Notes under the pieces: model-generated | The model's input: the letters and a program-made list of their open reading frames with translations, nothing else | Database searches by the model: none | Told to the model about the DNA's origin: nothing | Origin: Candidatus Accumulibacter cognatus | Lineage (GTDB): Bacteria > Pseudomonadota > Gammaproteobacteria > Burkholderiales > Rhodocyclaceae | DNA: 64,000 nucleotides | Direction: 5' to 3' | NCBI GenBank assembly: GCA_013414765.1 | Contig: CP058708.1 | Coordinates: forward strand, 677,553 to 741,552 | Shown here: piece by piece, positions 61,081-64,000 of the stretch | Position numbering within the stretch: the stretch's first letter is position 1 | Layout: each line of letters starts with the position of its first letter | Translations under genes and position numbers: made by a program

Positions 61081-64000
61081 CACGCTCCCCCTGTCCGTGC
61101 CATGTTGACCAATTCATCGTGGCGGTTCTTGGCCAGCTTCATGACCTCTACGGCCACACGCTCACGATTGAGCTTCAGTTCTTCGATGCCCGTTTTGGCG
61201 ATCTCGGTCTTGATCAAACCGCGCACGCGCTTTTGTTTGTCGGGGTTCTGCCAGAAATCGATGCTGGCAATGGTTTCCTGCAGTATCTCCACGGTGGTCT
61301 CCATCAATGCCTTGAATGCAGGCTTGTCTGCATCATTGACAGAACCATTTGCGAAGCCAAGCTGAACGATGTACTCGTAGAAGGTCGTCGCCTCCTTGCT
61401 CATGCCATCCTCACCTTGCTGACGGCCCGCAATGGCTTCCTTGCGCAGCTCGGCCAGCTTTTCGGCCAGTCGCTCCCACTCGTCGTGGTGCTTCTCGATC
61501 AGCGCATCGACCTTTTCCGATAGGCTCTTGTAGAAGGCAGGGTCTTCATCGTGGTGAACAGTGCAGTGCTTGCGAATGGCGTGTTCCATCTCGCTGGCCT
61601 TGGCCTCGTTGTTCTGGCCTGCGTGGGCAGCCAGTTTGTCGAGAAAGTCTTCCGCCAGCAGTTCGACGGGTGGCACCTTGGGGTTGATGCCCAGACTGAT
61701 CAAGTGTTCGTTGATCAGCGCCTTCACCTTTTCGCCAGCACTGCCCAAATCAAGGCTGGTGTCCTTGTAGCGCTCCTTGGTCACCTGCAGGATGTAGCCG
61801 AAGCGCTTCGCGGGCACACGGTAGGGCTGTGCGAATGCGTTGGGCAGGATGATGTCCAGACTCATCAGAAACTTCTTGAGGTACACCTCGAAGTCAGCGC
61901 GCCTCTTGTCGTCCTTGAGCGCCTTCACCGCCTCATGCACCAAGGCGGCCTCGGCATCCAGATTGGGCAACTCGCCATTGACGAAGGCTTTGATCTGTTT
62001 GATGCCCAGGGCCATGAAGTGCTGGAGCAGCCGCTGGTAACGTTCTTCCAGCACTGGCAATTCCGACGCGATGTTCTTCATCCCGTCGTGCAGTTCCTGC
62101 AGCTCATCGCTGGCCGCGTAAAGGGTCAAGGCATCGGTCAGGTGGTTGGCCAGGCCGATGTAGTCGACGATGTAGCCGCGCTGCTTACCCTTTTTCACGC
62201 GATTGGTGCGGGCGATGGCCTGCAGCAGGGTGTGCTCGCGCAGCTTCTTGTCGATGTACATCACCTGCTCGATGGGCGCATCGAAGCCCGTCAGCAGCAT
62301 GTCGCAGACGATCAGAAAGGCAATGCCGGTGTATTCCTTGTCCGGGTCTTCAATATCGAAGCTGCGGCAGAAGTTTTCTACCGCATTCATGCGTTGCGCC
62401 TGTTTGCGGGCGTGGGTAATGTAAGCAGCCTCGTTGGTGCCGTCCGACGATACCACCACGGCTGTCTTGAGGAAGCGCAGGCGCTGGATCAGCCCCATGT
62501 CGGGAGCAGCCTGCGCTTCTTCCTTGGCGAGACGTTCTGTCAGTGCGGCTTCGATGCCGTTCTGGTAACGAATGCACGCCAGTTTGGAATGGCACACCAC
62601 CTGCGCCTTGAAGCCGTTGGGCAAGATGTTGTCGACATAGTGAGCGACCAGATCACGGGCAATCGCGTTGATGCGGTTTTCGGCTTCCAGAATGTCGCCG
62701 GTCGCGCCGTACTTCTTCTTGATCGCCAGCAACTCTTCTTCGCTGCGGTCGCGGAAAAGGTCTTCAAAGGCTTCGTCGAAAGCATGTTTTTCGTTCAGTG
62801 CGCTGTCTGCGGTCTTGCCTTCGTAGAGGATTTGCAGTGTGGCCCCATCGTTCACCGCGTCCATCAGGCGGTAGGTGTCGATGTACTCGCCAAAGCGCTT
62901 GTGGGTCTTCTTTTCGCCGTGGCGCTCCGTGAGCAGCGGCGTACCGGTGAAGGCGATGCGCGTGGCGTTGGGGAAAGCCTCGAACAGGTTGTCGCCCAGG
63001 TCCGAGCTTTGCGTGCGGTGGGCCTCGTCGATCATCAGGATGATGCGATCCGAGGTGTTGACCACCCCGAAGGTCTTGCCCGCTGGCATGGCCAGGTAGG
63101 TGCCCAGCGCTTCCGCCACCGTGTTGGTCAGCGTCTGCTTGTGCTCCTGAAACTTGTGGATCATCACCATGCTGATGTCCGAACTGTCGGTCGACAGGTG
63201 CTGGCGCAGGCCTGCCCGGGTTTCGATCACATTCACCCGCCCGCCAATCAGTGTGGCGGTGTCGCCCAGTTGTTCTTCCAGGTCTTGCCGGTCATTGACC
63301 AGCACGATTTTGTAATCAGCAAGGTCCCGGCTGGCGCGCAGCATTCGCGCCAGGAACACCATGGTCAGTGACTTGCCCGAGCCTTGGGTGTGCCACACCA
63401 CGCCACTGCGCTCTACCGCCGTTTCGCCGGTGCGCAATCGTTCGACGATTTTGCTGGCGGCACGGAATTGCTGATAGCGACACACCACCTTCACACGAGG
63501 GCCGCCGTCCGTGTCCATGAAAACCGAGCTGGTGCGCAGGATCTGCAGCAGGTTCACCTTGTTCAACATCCCGGCCATCAACTGCTGCTGGGCATTCAGC
63601 CCTGCCAGCGCGGAATCGTCGGCTGGGTGGAGCGTCTTCCAGGCATGGAAGTGCTCTTCACCGGAGGTGATGGTGCCGTAGTCAGCTTCCAAGCCGCAGC
63701 TGCGCACCAGCATCAGGCTGCTGTAGAACAGCCGGGGCTCGCCTTCCTTGAGGCCGGAGGATTCCGTCTCCTTACGGAGCCGCATGTAGCGCTGCAGTTG
63801 CACAAAGGCCTCCTGCATCGGGTTGGCGCAGGTTTCCGAGCCCTTCTTGCACTCCACCACCACCAGAGGAATGCCGTTAACGAACAGCACGATGTCCGGA
63901 ATGATGAACGCCTTCACACAGCCCGGCGTGTCGATGCGAAACTGGTTGATCGCGTGAAACTGGTTGTTCGCGGGGTTATGAAAGTCGATCAGCCGTACCA
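61080..64000 (-). CDS. hsdR: Type I restriction endonuclease R subunit, N-terminus outside window
   Basis: At least 970 codons, open to the window edge. The nuclease motif is visible in PDIVLFVNGIPLVVVECKKG (D-x-n-E-x-K). The motor has WHTQGSGKSLTMVFLARML (I), ILMIDEAHRTQ (II), IAFTGTPLL (III) and LQAIARTNRVKKGKQRGYIV (VI), followed by a long helical C-terminus that binds HsdM. It translocates and cuts unmodified DNA. hsdM and hsdS would lie beyond the window edge. No frame break is seen. Confidence 0.93.
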   Translation of the reverse strand, partial: VRLIDFHNPANNQFHAINQFRIDTPGCVKAFIIPDIVLFVNGIPLVVVECKKGSETCANPMQEAFVQLQRYMRLRKETESSGLKEGEPRLFYSSLMLVRSCGLEADYGTITSGEEHFHAWKTLHPADDSALAGLNAQQQLMAGMLNKVNLLQILRTSSVFMDTDGGPRVKVVCRYQQFRAASKIVERLRTGETAVERSGVVWHTQGSGKSLTMVFLARMLRASRDLADYKIVLVNDRQDLEEQLGDTATLIGGRVNVIETRAGLRQHLSTDSSDISMVMIHKFQEHKQTLTNTVAEALGTYLAMPAGKTFGVVNTSDRIILMIDEAHRTQSSDLGDNLFEAFPNATRIAFTGTPLLTERHGEKKTHKRFGEYIDTYRLMDAVNDGATLQILYEGKTADSALNEKHAFDEAFEDLFRDRSEEELLAIKKKYGATGDILEAENRINAIARDLVAHYVDNILPNGFKAQVVCHSKLACIRYQNGIEAALTERLAKEEAQAAPDMGLIQRLRFLKTAVVVSSDGTNEAAYITHARKQAQRMNAVENFCRSFDIEDPDKEYTGIAFLIVCDMLLTGFDAPIEQVMYIDKKLREHTLLQAIARTNRVKKGKQRGYIVDYIGLANHLTDALTLYAASDELQELHDGMKNIASELPVLEERYQRLLQHFMALGIKQIKAFVNGELPNLDAEAALVHEAVKALKDDKRRADFEVYLKKFLMSLDIILPNAFAQPYRVPAKRFGYILQVTKERYKDTSLDLGSAGEKVKALINEHLISLGINPKVPPVELLAEDFLDKLAAHAGQNNEAKASEMEHAIRKHCTVHHDEDPAFYKSLSEKVDALIEKHHDEWERLAEKLAELRKEAIAGRQQGEDGMSKEATTFYEYIVQLGFANGSVNDADKPAFKALMETTVEILQETIASIDFWQNPDKQKRVRGLIKTEIAKTGIEELKLNRERVAVEVMKLAKNRHDELVNMARTGGA

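Noticed and set aside
61551-63371. 606-residue plus-strand frame
   Set aside because: Antisense shadow of hsdR, which has all expected motifs on the minus strand.

Overview
The window is GC-rich proteobacterial DNA. Its gene content points to a betaproteobacterium of the Candidatus Accumulibacter type: a B-family heme-copper reductase cluster, two fused cytochrome b proteins (one joined to 2Fe-2S, flavin and NAD(P) domains, as I recall from the first Accumulibacter metagenome), a diversity-generating retroelement (DGR) acting on formylglycine-generating-enzyme-like proteins, TPR-TIR genes and many IS elements. The assignment is inference from content; no marker was searched.

Layout. 1-3.4 kb: end of rpsI, argC with a complete ISAs1-type element inserted at its stop codon, then erpA. 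3.4-9.2 kb: ctaA facing away from a cluster of small subunit, CuA subunit II, subunit I, ctaB and SCO1/SenC, preceded by an Fnr-type box at the class II position. Subunit I keeps all metal-binding histidines but has Gln where the cross-linked Tyr of O2 reductases sits, so NO reduction is more likely than O2 reduction. 9.2-14.6 kb: an HlyIII-type membrane protein and the two cytochrome b fusions, again behind a class II Fnr-type promoter. These two blocks look like low-oxygen respiratory modules.

14.7-22 kb (minus strand): a conflict-system locus. A TIR protein is followed by a MoxR AAA+ ATPase, a large MoxR-partner protein ending in an FGE/C-type-lectin-like domain, a broken reverse-transcriptase ORF that contains the DGR template repeat, and a second FGE protein. 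The last four are joined by ATGA stop/start overlaps. Both FGE proteins carry variable repeats that differ from the template almost only at template adenines. The template has lost 18 nt and the reverse transcriptase is truncated at both ends, so diversification now needs a partner elsewhere or has stopped.

22-41 kb: two housekeeping genes, then a defence-island operon of nine genes on the minus strand (YbjN-like protein, metallophosphatase, tyrosine phosphatase, ADP-ribosylglycohydrolase, AddB-like nuclease, AddA-like helicase-nuclease, DUF6361 protein, PLD-like protein, SF2 helicase). It starts from a perfect-consensus sigma70 promoter inside a 13-bp-arm palindrome. Divergent to it is a WYL regulator of the BrxR/CapW type. 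A decayed ISKra4-type element with intact ends and a 9-bp target duplication sits between them, in the regulator's own promoter. A tRNA-Phe gene lies just beyond the regulator.

41-50 kb: decayed or accessory DNA, with a remnant of a heat-resistance (tLST/LHR-like) locus (broken and intact Hsp20, PsiE end, M48 protease, DegP-like protease), a glutamate-receptor-like channel with an odd pore loop, and a broken TPR-TIR gene. 50-54.4 kb: an adaptor/ATPase/two-permease ABC exporter. 54.6-58.7 kb: aldo/keto reductase, IS3 debris, a DUF2502-like periplasmic protein, and a second MacB-type ATPase whose permease is broken and joined to a decayed S49 peptidase. 58.8-64 kb: a complete IS1182-type element, a YgjP-type metallopeptidase and the start-less end of a type I restriction HsdR. 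No CRISPR array was seen.
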